Of a stretch of DNA of 18,659 bases, positions 1-7,542 are shown in pieces. Within the stretch, counting starts at the first letter, position 1. Each line of letters begins with the position of its first letter. The DNA is from JADJPL01 sp964607915 (lineage in GTDB: Bacteria > Bacteroidota > Bacteroidia > Chitinophagales > Saprospiraceae). The position numbers and the translations under genes are program-made. The stretch lies in assembly GCA_964607915.1 (NCBI GenBank), contig CAZSMU010000073.1:1-18659 (forward strand), in the 5' to 3' direction. The notes under the pieces are model-generated. The model searched no databases and was not told where the DNA came from. It saw only the letters and a program-made list of their open reading frames with translations.

Positions 1-516
1 GCGCACATGTGGCAAGGCGGGCTGCTCGAAGAGGCCCGTGCCCTGTTCCCGCACCGCCATCTACCTGCCTTGCAGACGGTGGGCTACCAGGAGCTTTTCC
101 GCTATTTTGAGGGGGTCACCGACCAGGAAACTGCCCTGGAAGACATCCGGCGCAACAGTCGCCGATACGCGAAGCGGCAGCTCACCTGGTCGAGGCGCGA
201 CGGGTACTGGAAGCATTTCCACCCCGACGAGTGGGCGCTGTTGCTGGAGTACCTGTCTTTAGCTATGGCGCAGGGCCTGAGACTGGAGGAGGAAACCATA
301 GAAGGAAGTGCTCCGGAATGGAAGCGCCTTGTCCTGTGGTCGGCCGAGACCCCCCTGGGGGTTGCTTCCTATCAGATGGGCCGGAAGGCGTGCCGCGTTT
401 CGCCCGGCATAGGCTTTGAAGGCAGCGCCGCCTTTTGGCTGACGCATGAGTTGAGGCATCGCGCGGAAGGTCTGGAGCTCGTTTTTCACCCGGAGGATGC
501 GCTGCGGGGCGGCTGA
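1..516 (+). CDS. miaA: tRNA dimethylallyltransferase MiaA, C-terminal part (5' end outside window)
   Basis: MiaA transfers a dimethylallyl group to N6 of A37 in tRNAs reading UNN codons. The frame is open from base 1, so the gene starts upstream of the window and the P-loop half is missing. What identifies it is the GYQELFRYFEG segment (about residues 26-36 after the first visible Met), then an IRRNSRRYAKRQLTW block, the conserved C-terminal signature of the family (usually TWFRR; here TWSRR). The family normally ends some 20-30 residues after that block. Here about 100 residues follow, the last 80 or so with no resemblance I recognise, including LGVASYQMGRK and a WLTHELRHRAEG helix-like stretch, ending at a TGA. 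So the protein carries an unusual C-terminal extension. The thioesterase gene follows 46 nt downstream on the same strand, possibly co-transcribed. The family call is secure; the role of the extension is unknown. Confidence 0.88.
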   Translation, partial: AHMWQGGLLEEARALFPHRHLPALQTVGYQELFRYFEGVTDQETALEDIRRNSRRYAKRQLTWSRRDGYWKHFHPDEWALLLEYLSLAMAQGLRLEEETIEGSAPEWKRLVLWSAETPLGVASYQMGRKACRVSPGIGFEGSAAFWLTHELRHRAEGLELVFHPEDALRGG

Positions 517-562
517 GGATTCACTTGTCACAAATTTAACCACCACATACCCTTTTGCCATT

Positions 563-994
563 ATGCTTTGGAAAAATCCTTTTACGGTCGAGGCGATGAA
601 CGCCATGTCGGAGAATACGCTCAATAATGCGCTGGGCATTGAATTTACGGAGATTGGGCCTGATTACATCAAAGCCCGCATGCCGGTAGATCCTCGCACG
701 GTGCAGCCGTTCCGCATCCTGCACGGTGGGGCCAGTGCCGCTCTGGCAGAGACGCTGGGCAGCGTCGCCTCGGTGATGTGCCTGGACGACCCCCTGAAAG
801 AAGCCGGGGTAGGGGTCGAGTTGAACTGCAGCCACCTGCGTTCCGCTCCTGAGGGCAGTGCAGTGATTGGCACCGCCAGAGCCTACCGCATTGGGAAAAA
901 GATGCAGGTCTGGAACATCGAAATCCACTCCGAGAGCGGGGCTCTGGTATGCGTGGCCCGGCTCTCGGTGGCGGTGGTTGAGCGCAGGGGATAG
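563..994 (+). CDS. hotdog-fold acyl-CoA thioesterase (PaaI/MenI/YdiI-like)
   Basis: A 143-residue single-domain hotdog thioesterase that probably hydrolyses an aromatic or short acyl-CoA in the cytoplasm. The YdiI/MenI branch acts on 1,4-dihydroxy-2-naphthoyl-CoA in menaquinone synthesis, but the substrate cannot be read from sequence and no men genes are nearby. The diagnostic stretch is LHGGASAALAETLGS (about residues 53-67), the long helix of the fold, with the catalytic acidic residue in ALAET. It is preceded by MPVDPRTVQPF and followed by VGVELNCSHL, both typical of the subgroup. I chose the ATG at 563 because family members begin with a similar WKxPFT segment; the frame is open back to 497 and Mets at 596 and 605 are alternatives. 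The stop codon ends at 994, leaving only 2 nt before the converging tex stop. Confidence 0.85.
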   Translation: MLWKNPFTVEAMNAMSENTLNNALGIEFTEIGPDYIKARMPVDPRTVQPFRILHGGASAALAETLGSVASVMCLDDPLKEAGVGVELNCSHLRSAPEGSAVIGTARAYRIGKKMQVWNIEIHSESGALVCVARLSVAVVERRG

Positions 995-996
995 GC

Positions 997-3129
997 TTAT
1001 ACCCCTTTCATCGTCAGTTGGACGCGCCCGCGGGCGCGGTCTATGTCCAGCACCTTGACCATGACTTCCTGGTGCAGGGTGAGTACGTCGGCTGGATTTT
1101 TGACGAATTTATTGGCGATCTGGGAGACGTGTACCAGGCCGGATTCCTTCAGCCCTATGTCCACGAAAGCGCCGAAGTTGGTGATGTTGTTGACGATACC
1201 GGGCAGCACCATGCCCGGGTAGAGGTCGTCTATCGTTTTTACGTTTTCGGCAAAAGAAAAGGTTTTGGCTTCGCCGCGGGGGTCGAGGCCTGGTTTGGCC
1301 AGTTCCTTGAGGATATCCTGGAGGGTGGGCAAGCCGACGGTATCGGTGGCGTAGCGGCGCAGTTCGATTCTTTTTCGCAGCTCGGCGTTAGCGATGAGGT
1401 CTTCGACGGTACAGGCCAGGTCTTTGGCCATTTGGGCGACGATGCCGTAGCTTTCCGGGTGTACAGCTGTATTGTCGAGTGGGTTTTTGGCGTTGCGCAC
1501 GCGCAGGAAGCCCGCGCACTGTTCGAAGGCTTTGTCTCCGAGGCGGGGTACTTTTTTGAGCTGGGAGCGGCTTTCGAAGGGGCCGTTGGCTGCCCGGAAC
1601 TCGACGATATTCTTGGCTAGTGCGGGTCCCAGACCGGAGATATAGGTGAGCAGGTGCTTACTGGCCGTATTGAGGTTTACGCCTACGCTGTTGACGCAGC
1701 TCTCTACGACGAGGTCGAGGCTTTCTTTGAGCTGGCTTTGGTTGACGTCGTGTTGGTACTGGCCGACGCCGATGGATTTGGGGTCTATTTTGACCAATTC
1801 AGCCAGGGGGTCCATGAGGCGGCGGCCGATGGAGACGGCGCCCCGCACGGTGACGTCGTGGTCGGGGAATTCCTCCCGGGCCACGTCGGAGGCCGAGTAG
1901 ATAGAAGCGCCTGCTTCGTTGACGCTGAATACGGCTACCGGAGCGGGAAAGGAGATGCTGTGGCAGAGGTTGAGCGTTTCGCGCCCGGCGGTACCGTTGC
2001 CGATGGCGATAGCCTGGATGCCGTGTTTTTCCACCAGGAAAGAAATCGTCTTCTGGGCTCCGTAGCTATCGTTTTGCGGCGGGTGGGGGTAAATCGCGGT
2101 ATTTTCCAGCAGGTTGCCGCTGGCGTCGAGCACGACGACCTTACAGCCGGTGCGGAAGCCGGGGTCTATCCCGAGGACGCGCTTTTGGCCGAGAGGGGCT
2201 GCCAGCAGCAGTTGGCGCAAGTTTTTGGTAAAGACTTCGATAGCTTCCTTATCGGCTTTTTCCTTGGCGGTATTTCGGAACTCTGTTTCTATGGATGGGG
2301 CGAGCAAGCGATCGTAGCAGTCTTGCAGGGCGATTTCGATTTGCTGGCTACAGGGCCCATAGCCTTTTACGAATTTGTCCTGTAGTTTCTGTACGGCCTC
2401 CTCCTCGTCGCCGGGTGCGATGACGACGCGCAGGATGCCCTCGTCTTCCCCGCGGCGCATGGCGAGCAGGCGGTGGGAGGGGCAGTCTTTGAGGGGTTCG
2501 CTGTAGTCGAAGTAGTCGCGGTATTTCGCTCCCTCCTCTTCTTTTCCACGGGCCACTTTAGAGCGGATGACGGCTGTCTTGTCAAAGGTGAAGCGCATGA
2601 GGTGGCGGGCTTCCTGGTTTTCGTTGACCTCTTCGGCCAGGATATCGCGGGCGCCTTGCAGGGCTTCTTCTACGCTGTTCACCTGTTCGTTGAGATAGGC
2701 TTGGGCGAGGTTTTCCGGCTGGTCGCGGTCGTTTTGCAGCCAGATGCGACGGGCGAGCGGTTCCAGTCCCTTTTCGCGTGCAGCGGAAGCGCGGGTTTTG
2801 CGCTTGGGTTTGTAGGGCAGGTAGAGGTCTTCCAATTCGGTGAGCGTCTGTGCCGCTTCGATTTGGCGGCGCAGTTCATCGCTCAGCTTGCCCTGTTCCT
2901 CGATGGATTTGAGGATACTCTCGCGCCGCTTGTCCAATTCTTCGAGGCGTTTGAACTCGCGCTGTATATCGGCGATTTCCACTTCGTCGAGGGAGCCGGT
3001 AGCTTCTTTTCGGTACCGGGCGATGAATGGAATGGTGGCTCCTTCCGAGAGCAGGGCCAGGGTATTTTCGACCTTGTGGGCGGGCAGGCGCAGGCTGCCT
3101 GCTATGGCATGTGCATATTTGACAGACAT
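997..3129 (-). CDS. tex: Tex-family S1 RNA-binding transcription accessory protein
   Basis: A 710-residue Tex protein (E. coli Yhgf is 773), a cytoplasmic nucleic-acid-binding factor linked to transcription and related to eukaryotic Spt6. Domains in order: N-terminal helical Tex region with IPFIARYRKEATGSLDE (about residues 32-48) and LEDLYLPYKPKRKTRA; a YqgF/RNase H-like domain starting LGIDPGFRTGCK near residue 322; helix-hairpin-helix motifs around GLGPALAKNIVEFR and VPRLGDKAFEQ (about 495-545); and a C-terminal S1 domain from GMVLPGIVNNITNFGAFVD to QLTMKGV. The frame is open to 3294, but MSVKYAH at 3129 matches the usual N-terminus and avoids running into the upstream E1 gene. That E1 gene ends 64 nt upstream on the same strand, so the two may be co-transcribed. 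The stop lies 2 nt from the converging thioesterase stop. Confidence 0.95.
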   Translation of the reverse strand: MSVKYAHAIAGSLRLPAHKVENTLALLSEGATIPFIARYRKEATGSLDEVEIADIQREFKRLEELDKRRESILKSIEEQGKLSDELRRQIEAAQTLTELEDLYLPYKPKRKTRASAAREKGLEPLARRIWLQNDRDQPENLAQAYLNEQVNSVEEALQGARDILAEEVNENQEARHLMRFTFDKTAVIRSKVARGKEEEGAKYRDYFDYSEPLKDCPSHRLLAMRRGEDEGILRVVIAPGDEEEAVQKLQDKFVKGYGPCSQQIEIALQDCYDRLLAPSIETEFRNTAKEKADKEAIEVFTKNLRQLLLAAPLGQKRVLGIDPGFRTGCKVVVLDASGNLLENTAIYPHPPQNDSYGAQKTISFLVEKHGIQAIAIGNGTAGRETLNLCHSISFPAPVAVFSVNEAGASIYSASDVAREEFPDHDVTVRGAVSIGRRLMDPLAELVKIDPKSIGVGQYQHDVNQSQLKESLDLVVESCVNSVGVNLNTASKHLLTYISGLGPALAKNIVEFRAANGPFESRSQLKKVPRLGDKAFEQCAGFLRVRNAKNPLDNTAVHPESYGIVAQMAKDLACTVEDLIANAELRKRIELRRYATDTVGLPTLQDILKELAKPGLDPRGEAKTFSFAENVKTIDDLYPGMVLPGIVNNITNFGAFVDIGLKESGLVHVSQIANKFVKNPADVLTLHQEVMVKVLDIDRARGRVQLTMKGV

Positions 3130-3193
3130 AAAAAAATCGCTTTTTGGGTTAAAAACGGGGCCTTGGCAAAGCAGTGAGCCCCCAAGAAGAGGG

Positions 3194-5614
3194 CTACAGG
3201 CTTCCCTTAAACCGCCCCGGTTCTGCTTCGTACAGCAGCTTGTAAACGGCCTCGAACACGTTTTCTGCGTTGGGTTTGGAGAAATAATCGCCATCGCTGC
3301 CGTAGGGGGTACGGTGTTCGCTCGCGGTGATGGTCACCGGGGAGGAATCGAGGTAGCGGTAGCCGTTTTGCGTTTCCAGTATTTTTTGAAGGATATAGGC
3401 CGAGGCGCCGCCTGGTACATCTTCATCGAGTATGACGAGCCGGTTGGTCTTTTGCAAGGAGCGGGCTATGCGGGACTCCAGGTCAAAGGGGATGAGCGTC
3501 TGCACATCTATGAGTTCCACGGAGATGCCAAAGGGCTGCAGCAGTTGGATGGCGGCTTGTGCGATGCGCACACAGGAGCCGTAGGTGACCAGGGTGACGT
3601 CTTGTCCTTCGTTCAGCACTTCCGGTACGCCCAGGGGGACCGTAAATTCCCCGATATTGGTGGGCATGGGCTCCTTGAGGCGGTATCCGTTGAGGCACTC
3701 GATGACCAGGGCAGGGTCGTCGGAATGCAGCATAGTATTGTACATGCCGGCGGCCTGGGTCATATTGCGGGGGGTCAGTACGTACATGCCGCGCAGGGTG
3801 CTCAGGATCATCCCTATGGGGGAGCCGGCGTGCCAGATGCCTTCCAGCCGGTGGCCGCGCGTGCGGATAATGGCTGGGGCCTGTTGTTGGCCGTTGCTGC
3901 GGTAGCGCAGGGTTGCGAGGTCGTCGTTGAGGGGTTCCAGTCCGTAGATGAGGTAGTCTATGTACTGGATTTCTGCGATGGGCCTTAGGCCGCGCATGGC
4001 CATGCCAATCGCTTTGCCGATGATAGAATATTCCCGGATGCCGGTGTCGAAGACGCGGTGGGTGCCGTACTTGGCCTGCAGGCCGGCGAAGCCCTGGTTG
4101 ACATCGCCGATATGGCCCACATCTTCTCCAAAAGCTACGAGGTGGGGATCCCGTTCGAGGGCTTTGTCAAAAAACGCGTTGAGGATTTCGAAGCCGTTTT
4201 TCAGCACGGGATTGCTGCCATAGACGGCTGGCGTAACGGGTGCCCGCAGGGCGGAACGGGGAGAAGTACTGTACAGATGGGTGTTGTAATCCTGCCGTCC
4301 TTCGCCTTCGGCCGATTGAATCCACTGGCTTAGTTCTTGCACGGCCGGGCTGGTGTCGCCGATGAGGCGATAGCGGATGCGGCGCGCCACGGAGAGGGTT
4401 TCGCCCAAGAGGTGTTGGCCGTGTTCCGATATTTTTTTCACGAGGGCTGTGACAGAGGCGTCGTGTTCGGGGATATCTTTCAGGATGGCCTTGAGGGCCT
4501 GGTTGCGCACATGCACAGGTGCCAGGTGTTTGTTCCAGGCGTGGTCACGGGCGCTGCGCACCGATGTCTTACAGCGCTCTTTGATGGCGTCCAGTTCTTC
4601 CGGGGTAGCGATGCCTTCGGAGAGAATCCATTGTTCCATGTGGAGGATGCAATCCATTTCGTGTTCCCAATCGAGGCGTTCCTTGCTTTTGTAGCGTTCG
4701 TGGGAGCCCGAGGTGGAATGGCCCTGCGGCTGGGTGGCTTCCTGGATATGGAAAACGGCGGGGCGGTGCGTCTGGCGCATCGTTTCGATGGCTACGGAGA
4801 AGAGCTGCACGAGGCCTGCGTAGTCCCATGCTTTACCGGTATAGATATCTATGCCGCGGCCTTTGTCGTCTGTCTGAAACCCGGCGAGGACTTCCGAGAT
4901 ACTGCCTTTGGTAGTCTGGACGCTCGTAGGTACCGAGATGCCGTAGCCGTCGTCCCACACGAAGATGGCGAGGGGGGCTTGTACTACACCCGCTGCGTTG
5001 ATGACTTCCCAGAACGCGCCTTCGGACGTACTTGCATCCCCTATGGTACAGAAGCAAATTTCCTGTCCGTTGCGCGAGAAGCGTTGTTCTCCCTGTAGTT
5101 CCGGGCTGATGCGGTAGTGTTTGGAAGCCAGGGAAAGCCCCAGGGCGCGGCCCATTTGCCCGCTGGTACAGGAGATATCCGCAGTGATATTGTAGTGGTG
5201 GATATGGTCAATCCATTCGCCGGTTTCTTTGTCTATGAGCGGGGTCGCGAAATGGTTGTTCATTTGACGCCCACCGGAGAAGGGGTCGTTCTTGGTGTCG
5301 GCATACAGTTGGGAAAAATACGTTTCCACCGTAGCAACCCCAAGGGCGAACATGAGGGTCTGGTCCCGGTAATACCCCGATCGGAAGTCGCCCGGACGAA
5401 AAACCCGGGCAAGCGCAACCTGTGGAACTTCTTTCCCATCCCCGGTCACCCCGAATTTTGCTTTGCCGGTCAGGACCTCCTTGCGGGCCAGAAGGCTTGC
5501 CTCGCGGCTCAGGCAGCAGACTTCAAAATCGCGCAAAACACTTTCTTTTGGAAAGAAAGAAGATAAGTGCTCTGAAGCGGTCTTTTTTTGCCTGTTAGCA
5601 ATATTTTTTATCAT
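3194..5614 (-). CDS. fused 2-oxoacid dehydrogenase E1 (alpha + beta in one chain), thiamine diphosphate-dependent
   Basis: An 806-residue protein with E1 alpha and E1 beta, separate subunits in most bacteria, joined end to end. It should decarboxylate a 2-oxoacid and acylate a lipoyl E2 partner; branched-chain oxoacids or pyruvate are the likely substrates. The alpha half covers about residues 35-360: FRSGYYRDQTLMFALG, then the ThDP-binding segment GDASTSEGAFWEV through WDDGYGISVP, then QPQGHSTSGSHERYKS (phosphorylation-loop region). The beta half starts near 465 with FGEDVGHIGDVNQGF, then AEIQYIDYL, and ends with the transketolase C-terminal domain (LVTYGSCVRIAQAA, DVQTLIPFD, LDEDVPGGA). The usual paired Asn of the ThDP motif is Asp-Asp; I recall similar Bacteroidota sequences. 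No E2 or E3 gene is in the window. MIKNIAN at 5614 is preferred; the frame also opens at 5671. Confidence 0.9.
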   Translation of the reverse strand: MIKNIANRQKKTASEHLSSFFPKESVLRDFEVCCLSREASLLARKEVLTGKAKFGVTGDGKEVPQVALARVFRPGDFRSGYYRDQTLMFALGVATVETYFSQLYADTKNDPFSGGRQMNNHFATPLIDKETGEWIDHIHHYNITADISCTSGQMGRALGLSLASKHYRISPELQGEQRFSRNGQEICFCTIGDASTSEGAFWEVINAAGVVQAPLAIFVWDDGYGISVPTSVQTTKGSISEVLAGFQTDDKGRGIDIYTGKAWDYAGLVQLFSVAIETMRQTHRPAVFHIQEATQPQGHSTSGSHERYKSKERLDWEHEMDCILHMEQWILSEGIATPEELDAIKERCKTSVRSARDHAWNKHLAPVHVRNQALKAILKDIPEHDASVTALVKKISEHGQHLLGETLSVARRIRYRLIGDTSPAVQELSQWIQSAEGEGRQDYNTHLYSTSPRSALRAPVTPAVYGSNPVLKNGFEILNAFFDKALERDPHLVAFGEDVGHIGDVNQGFAGLQAKYGTHRVFDTGIREYSIIGKAIGMAMRGLRPIAEIQYIDYLIYGLEPLNDDLATLRYRSNGQQQAPAIIRTRGHRLEGIWHAGSPIGMILSTLRGMYVLTPRNMTQAAGMYNTMLHSDDPALVIECLNGYRLKEPMPTNIGEFTVPLGVPEVLNEGQDVTLVTYGSCVRIAQAAIQLLQPFGISVELIDVQTLIPFDLESRIARSLQKTNRLVILDEDVPGGASAYILQKILETQNGYRYLDSSPVTITASEHRTPYGSDGDYFSKPNAENVFEAVYKLLYEAEPGRFKGSL

Positions 5615-5687
5615 GTCGCCAATTTTAAATGCTATTATATTTGGCAAGGATACCGAGTGGGGCTTGGGCATGAGGTGTAATCCGGGA

Positions 5688-5695
5688 CAAAAATA
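5688..5695 (-). promoter_or_regulatory. candidate Bacteroidota -7 promoter element for the fused E1 gene
   Basis: On the minus strand this reads TATTTTTG, matching the TAnnTTTG -7 consensus of the Bacteroidota housekeeping sigma factor. It lies 73 nt before the ATG at 5614. No TTG -33 element is visible at the usual 17-23 nt spacing, so support is only moderate. A short dyad, AGGAA-A-TTCCT at 5695-5705, abuts it upstream and could be an operator, though it may be chance. Confidence 0.4.
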
Positions 5696-5792
5696 GGAAA
5701 TTCCTTATTTCTGGCCGACTTTGTGAAATATTCTTTGGTTTTTGAGGGTGGTGCGGAAAGCCCTGAAAGGAGCTAATGCTTGAGGCTGTGAA

Positions 5793-6006
5793 TAGACTGG
5801 TTGCGCGGGGGATTATCGAGGGGTCAAAAAGGCCCTTTTTTGCCCACACTGTGCCTTTTTTCGGTCATATAGCGCCGCTATACTCCCTCAAAAAGCCTTC
5901 GTGTGGACAAAAAATGACTCTTTTTTCCCTCCTCGCTGACCCCGCGCAACCAGTCTAATAAAAAAGGGCCTTTTTGAATCCTCATCGATCCCCCTCGCAG
6001 CAAATC
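5793..6006. repeat. long imperfect palindrome (165-nt hairpin) plus an inverted outer repeat unit
   Basis: Bases 5793-5810 are exactly complementary to 5940-5957 (18 bp). The stem continues inward with indels: 5836-5849 pairs with 5901-5914 at 13 of 14 positions, and the tip is a perfect TATAGCG/CGCTATA pair (5868-5874 with 5876-5882) around a single C. The whole of 5793-5957 can therefore fold back as one hairpin centred on 5875. Separately, 5824-5841 is exactly complementary to 5960-5977. This is because 5966-6006 is an inverted, diverged copy (about 30/40 identical) of the unit at 5795-5835. No protein-coding signal is convincing here. The structure resembles a MITE or compound REP-like element; no transposase is in the window. 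Confidence 0.85.
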
Positions 6007-6084
6007 TATACAACGCTGACATGCATTAACACGCTATTAACCATTTTACAGGCCACGGGTGTTTCGTTTCTTCAAGTATCCGCT

Positions 6085-6092
6085 TATTTTTG
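6085..6092 (+). promoter_or_regulatory. candidate -7 promoter element for the DUF1573 gene
   Basis: TATTTTTG matches the TAnnTTTG consensus and lies 32 nt before the ATG at 6125, a normal leader length. A GTTTC at 6061-6065, exactly 19 nt upstream, is a near-match to the -33 element (TTTG expected). There is no Shine-Dalgarno sequence before the ATG; the A-rich stretch ACAAAAAACATT is typical of Bacteroidota leaders. Confidence 0.5.
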
Positions 6093-6124
6093 CGGGAGCG
6101 TTTTAACCACAAAAAACATTCCAG

Positions 6125-6604
6125 ATGAAGAAATTCCTTTTTGCCTTTATGCTACTGGCAGTAGCTGCAGTAGCAGCCCAGGCCCAGGCACCCGCCGCAA
6201 AAAAGCCCGCCGCTTCTTCCACGACGAAAGTCGCTGGTCCGAAAATGGCGTTCGAGAACGAAACGATTGACTACGGCGCCATCAAGCAGGGTGCCGATCC
6301 CTTCCGGGTGTTCAAGTTCAAGAACGAAGGTTCTGAGCCGCTGGTAATCACGGGTGCTCGCGGCAGCTGTGGCTGTACGGTGCCGACCTATCCGCAGGAG
6401 CCTATCCTCCCGGGCAAGACCGCCGAAATCAAGGTTCGCTACGACACGCAGCGCATCGGCCCGTTCACGAAAACGGTGACGATCACGACCAACGAAGCCG
6501 GTGAGAGCGCAACGCATATCCTCACCATCAAAGGCGACGTGAAGCAAGCCGAGGAAAAGGATGCCGTGCCGACGAAAGAATCGGGCATCTTCAACAATAA
6601 CTAG
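6125..6604 (+). CDS. DUF1573 domain protein, secreted
   Basis: A 159-residue exported protein. Residues 1-20 form a signal peptide (MKKFLFAFMLLAVAAVAAQA) with an Ala-X-Ala-type end. A short Ala/Lys/Pro/Ser linker follows to about residue 38. The rest is one DUF1573 domain, an immunoglobulin-like beta-sandwich common in Bacteroidota periplasmic or surface proteins: FENETIDYGAIKQG, then FRVFKFKNEGSEPLVI, the hallmark SCGCTVP near residue 81, PGKTAEIKVRYDT, and GPFTKTVTITTN. It ends in a polar acidic tail. It has its own promoter candidate and a strong terminator, so it is probably a single-gene transcript. The molecular function is not established for the family. Confidence 0.9.
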   Translation: MKKFLFAFMLLAVAAVAAQAQAPAAKKPAASSTTKVAGPKMAFENETIDYGAIKQGADPFRVFKFKNEGSEPLVITGARGSCGCTVPTYPQEPILPGKTAEIKVRYDTQRIGPFTKTVTITTNEAGESATHILTIKGDVKQAEEKDAVPTKESGIFNNN

Positions 6605-6622
6605 GATTGTATTATCCCCTTT

Positions 6623-6670
6623 GCGCGCCCGCCTTTTCCATTCTAAAAGGCGGGCGCGCTTGTTTTATTC
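6623..6670 (+). terminator. strong intrinsic terminator after the DUF1573 gene
   Basis: A perfect 15-bp GC-rich stem (6623-6637 with 6645-6659; left arm GCGCGCCCGCCTTTT) with a 7-nt loop is followed by TTGTTTTATT. It begins 18 nt after the stop codon. This is the clearest intrinsic terminator in the window and isolates the DUF1573 gene from the hydrolase downstream. Confidence 0.9.
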
Positions 6671-6710
6671 AGGACCCCTCGCCACAAGTTTATTAGACTT
6701 GTTGTACCGA
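6671..6710. repeat. partial member of the dispersed palindromic repeat family
   Basis: ACAAGT at 6684-6689 and ACTTGT at 6697-6702 form an inverted repeat around TTATTAG, the same arrangement as at 18605-18629. The flank GACCCCTCGCC just upstream corresponds, inverted, to the GGCGAGGGGTC part of the family. The GTCAAAAAGGCC end is absent, so this is a degenerate or short copy. It lies between the DUF1573 terminator and the hydrolase start, with the hydrolase ATG 20 nt beyond it. Confidence 0.65.
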
Positions 6711-6729
6711 GCATTTGCATTCCCCGCCT

Positions 6730-7542
6730 ATGCGAAAATTCTGGATTGGCGCCGCCTGCCGCCTGGCGCCTGCTGTTCTGGCCAATTTTGCCTATCGGCA
6801 ATTCACCCATCCCCCGGCGCAAAAATTGCCTCCTGGGGAACGGGCCGCGCTCGATACCGCTGAAAAAACAATCGTCCCGTTCCGGGGCTTCCGCATTCAA
6901 ACGTATCGCTGGCCCGGCCCTGGCCAGCGTCTGGTCCTGGTACACGGCTGGGAAGGCCGGTCTGGCAATTTCATTCCCCTGCTCCCTTTTCTGCAGGGGA
7001 TGGGCTTCGACGTATATGCGTTCGACGCGCCTTCTCATGGCCTGAGCAGCAGAGGGGCTACCAGCATGTTCGAATTTTCAGACCTGGTGGCAGAGCGCTT
7101 GCAGGACTGGCAGCCGGATTGCGCGATCAGCCATTCCTTCGGCAGCGTGGCGACCATTTCCGCTTTGAGCAGTAACCCTGCGCTCTCCATAGACAAATAC
7201 GCCCTCTTGACCACGCCCGACCGCTTCCTCGAGCGCATAGACTGGGTAGCTGCCCAGGTGGGTATCACCGATTCCGTGAAAAAGCGACTGGTCAGCCGCA
7301 TCCAGCGCGAATCGGGGATAGACCCGTCCACCCTGAGCGTGAGCGATGCCGTTGCCAACGTCCGCGTAGGGCGAGCGCTCATCCTGCACGACGTGCGCGA
7401 CCGCGTAATCCCGGTACAGCAGGCCCGGAACGTACATGCGCAATGGCCGGCCAGCCAGATGCAGGAACTGGAGCACACAGGCCATTTCAAAATACTGCGC
7501 GACCCGGGCGTACAGGAGCGCCTGCGTTCTTTTTTTCTATGA
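6730..7542 (+). CDS. alpha/beta-hydrolase fold protein
   Basis: A 270-residue alpha/beta hydrolase, probably an esterase or similar; the substrate is unknown. The oxyanion-side motif LVLVHGWEGRSGNF (about residues 71-84) is followed by FDAPSHGLSS. The nucleophile elbow is SHSFGS, where Ser replaces the first Gly of the usual G-x-S-x-G. The acid is likely the Asp in LHDVRDRVIP and the base the His in EHTGHF near the C-terminus, so the catalytic triad looks intact. The N-terminus (RKFWIGAACRLAPAVLANFAY) is hydrophobic but has no clear cleavage site. I prefer the ATG at 6730; an in-frame TTG lies at 6715. The stop codon at 7540-7542 overlaps the first bases of a repeat unit that begins at 7541. 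Confidence 0.85.
   Translation: MRKFWIGAACRLAPAVLANFAYRQFTHPPAQKLPPGERAALDTAEKTIVPFRGFRIQTYRWPGPGQRLVLVHGWEGRSGNFIPLLPFLQGMGFDVYAFDAPSHGLSSRGATSMFEFSDLVAERLQDWQPDCAISHSFGSVATISALSSNPALSIDKYALLTTPDRFLERIDWVAAQVGITDSVKKRLVSRIQRESGIDPSTLSVSDAVANVRVGRALILHDVRDRVIPVQQARNVHAQWPASQMQELEHTGHFKILRDPGVQERLRSFFL

Larger units (their letters stand above)
5672..6124. other. 453-nt intergenic spacer between divergent E1 and DUF1573 genes
   Basis: It contains, in order, the E1 promoter candidate (5688-5695), about 90 nt in which I see nothing, the long palindromic repeat element (5793-6006), about 75 nt of AT-richer sequence, and the promoter candidate of the DUF1573 gene (6085-6092). Short open frames inside it (for example 5776-5958 on the plus strand) run through the palindrome and have no recognisable protein content, so I do not call genes. 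Confidence 0.7.

Noticed and set aside
1023..1038. Perfect 16-bp GC palindrome near the converging thioesterase and tex ends
   Set aside because: It encodes the Arg-Ala-Arg-Gly stretch of the Tex S1 domain, has no loop and no T-tract on either strand, so it is probably chance in GC-rich coding sequence.
1018..3177. Open frames on the plus strand opposite tex (for example 1018-1620, 1654-2385, 2473-3177)
   Set aside because: GC-rich antisense frames over a full-length conserved gene; no domain is recognisable.
3177..3195. AGCCC/GGGCT hairpin at the end of the fused E1 gene considered as a terminator
   Set aside because: The stem is only 5 bp, overlaps the stop codon and has no U-tract, so read-through into tex is more likely.
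4337..5098. 253-codon plus-strand frame opposite the fused E1 gene
   Set aside because: Antisense shadow of a well-conserved enzyme; there is no protein-like composition or start context.
5776..5958. 60-codon plus-strand frame in the E1/DUF1573 spacer
   Set aside because: It runs through the long palindrome and its sequence is simply a translation of the repeat.
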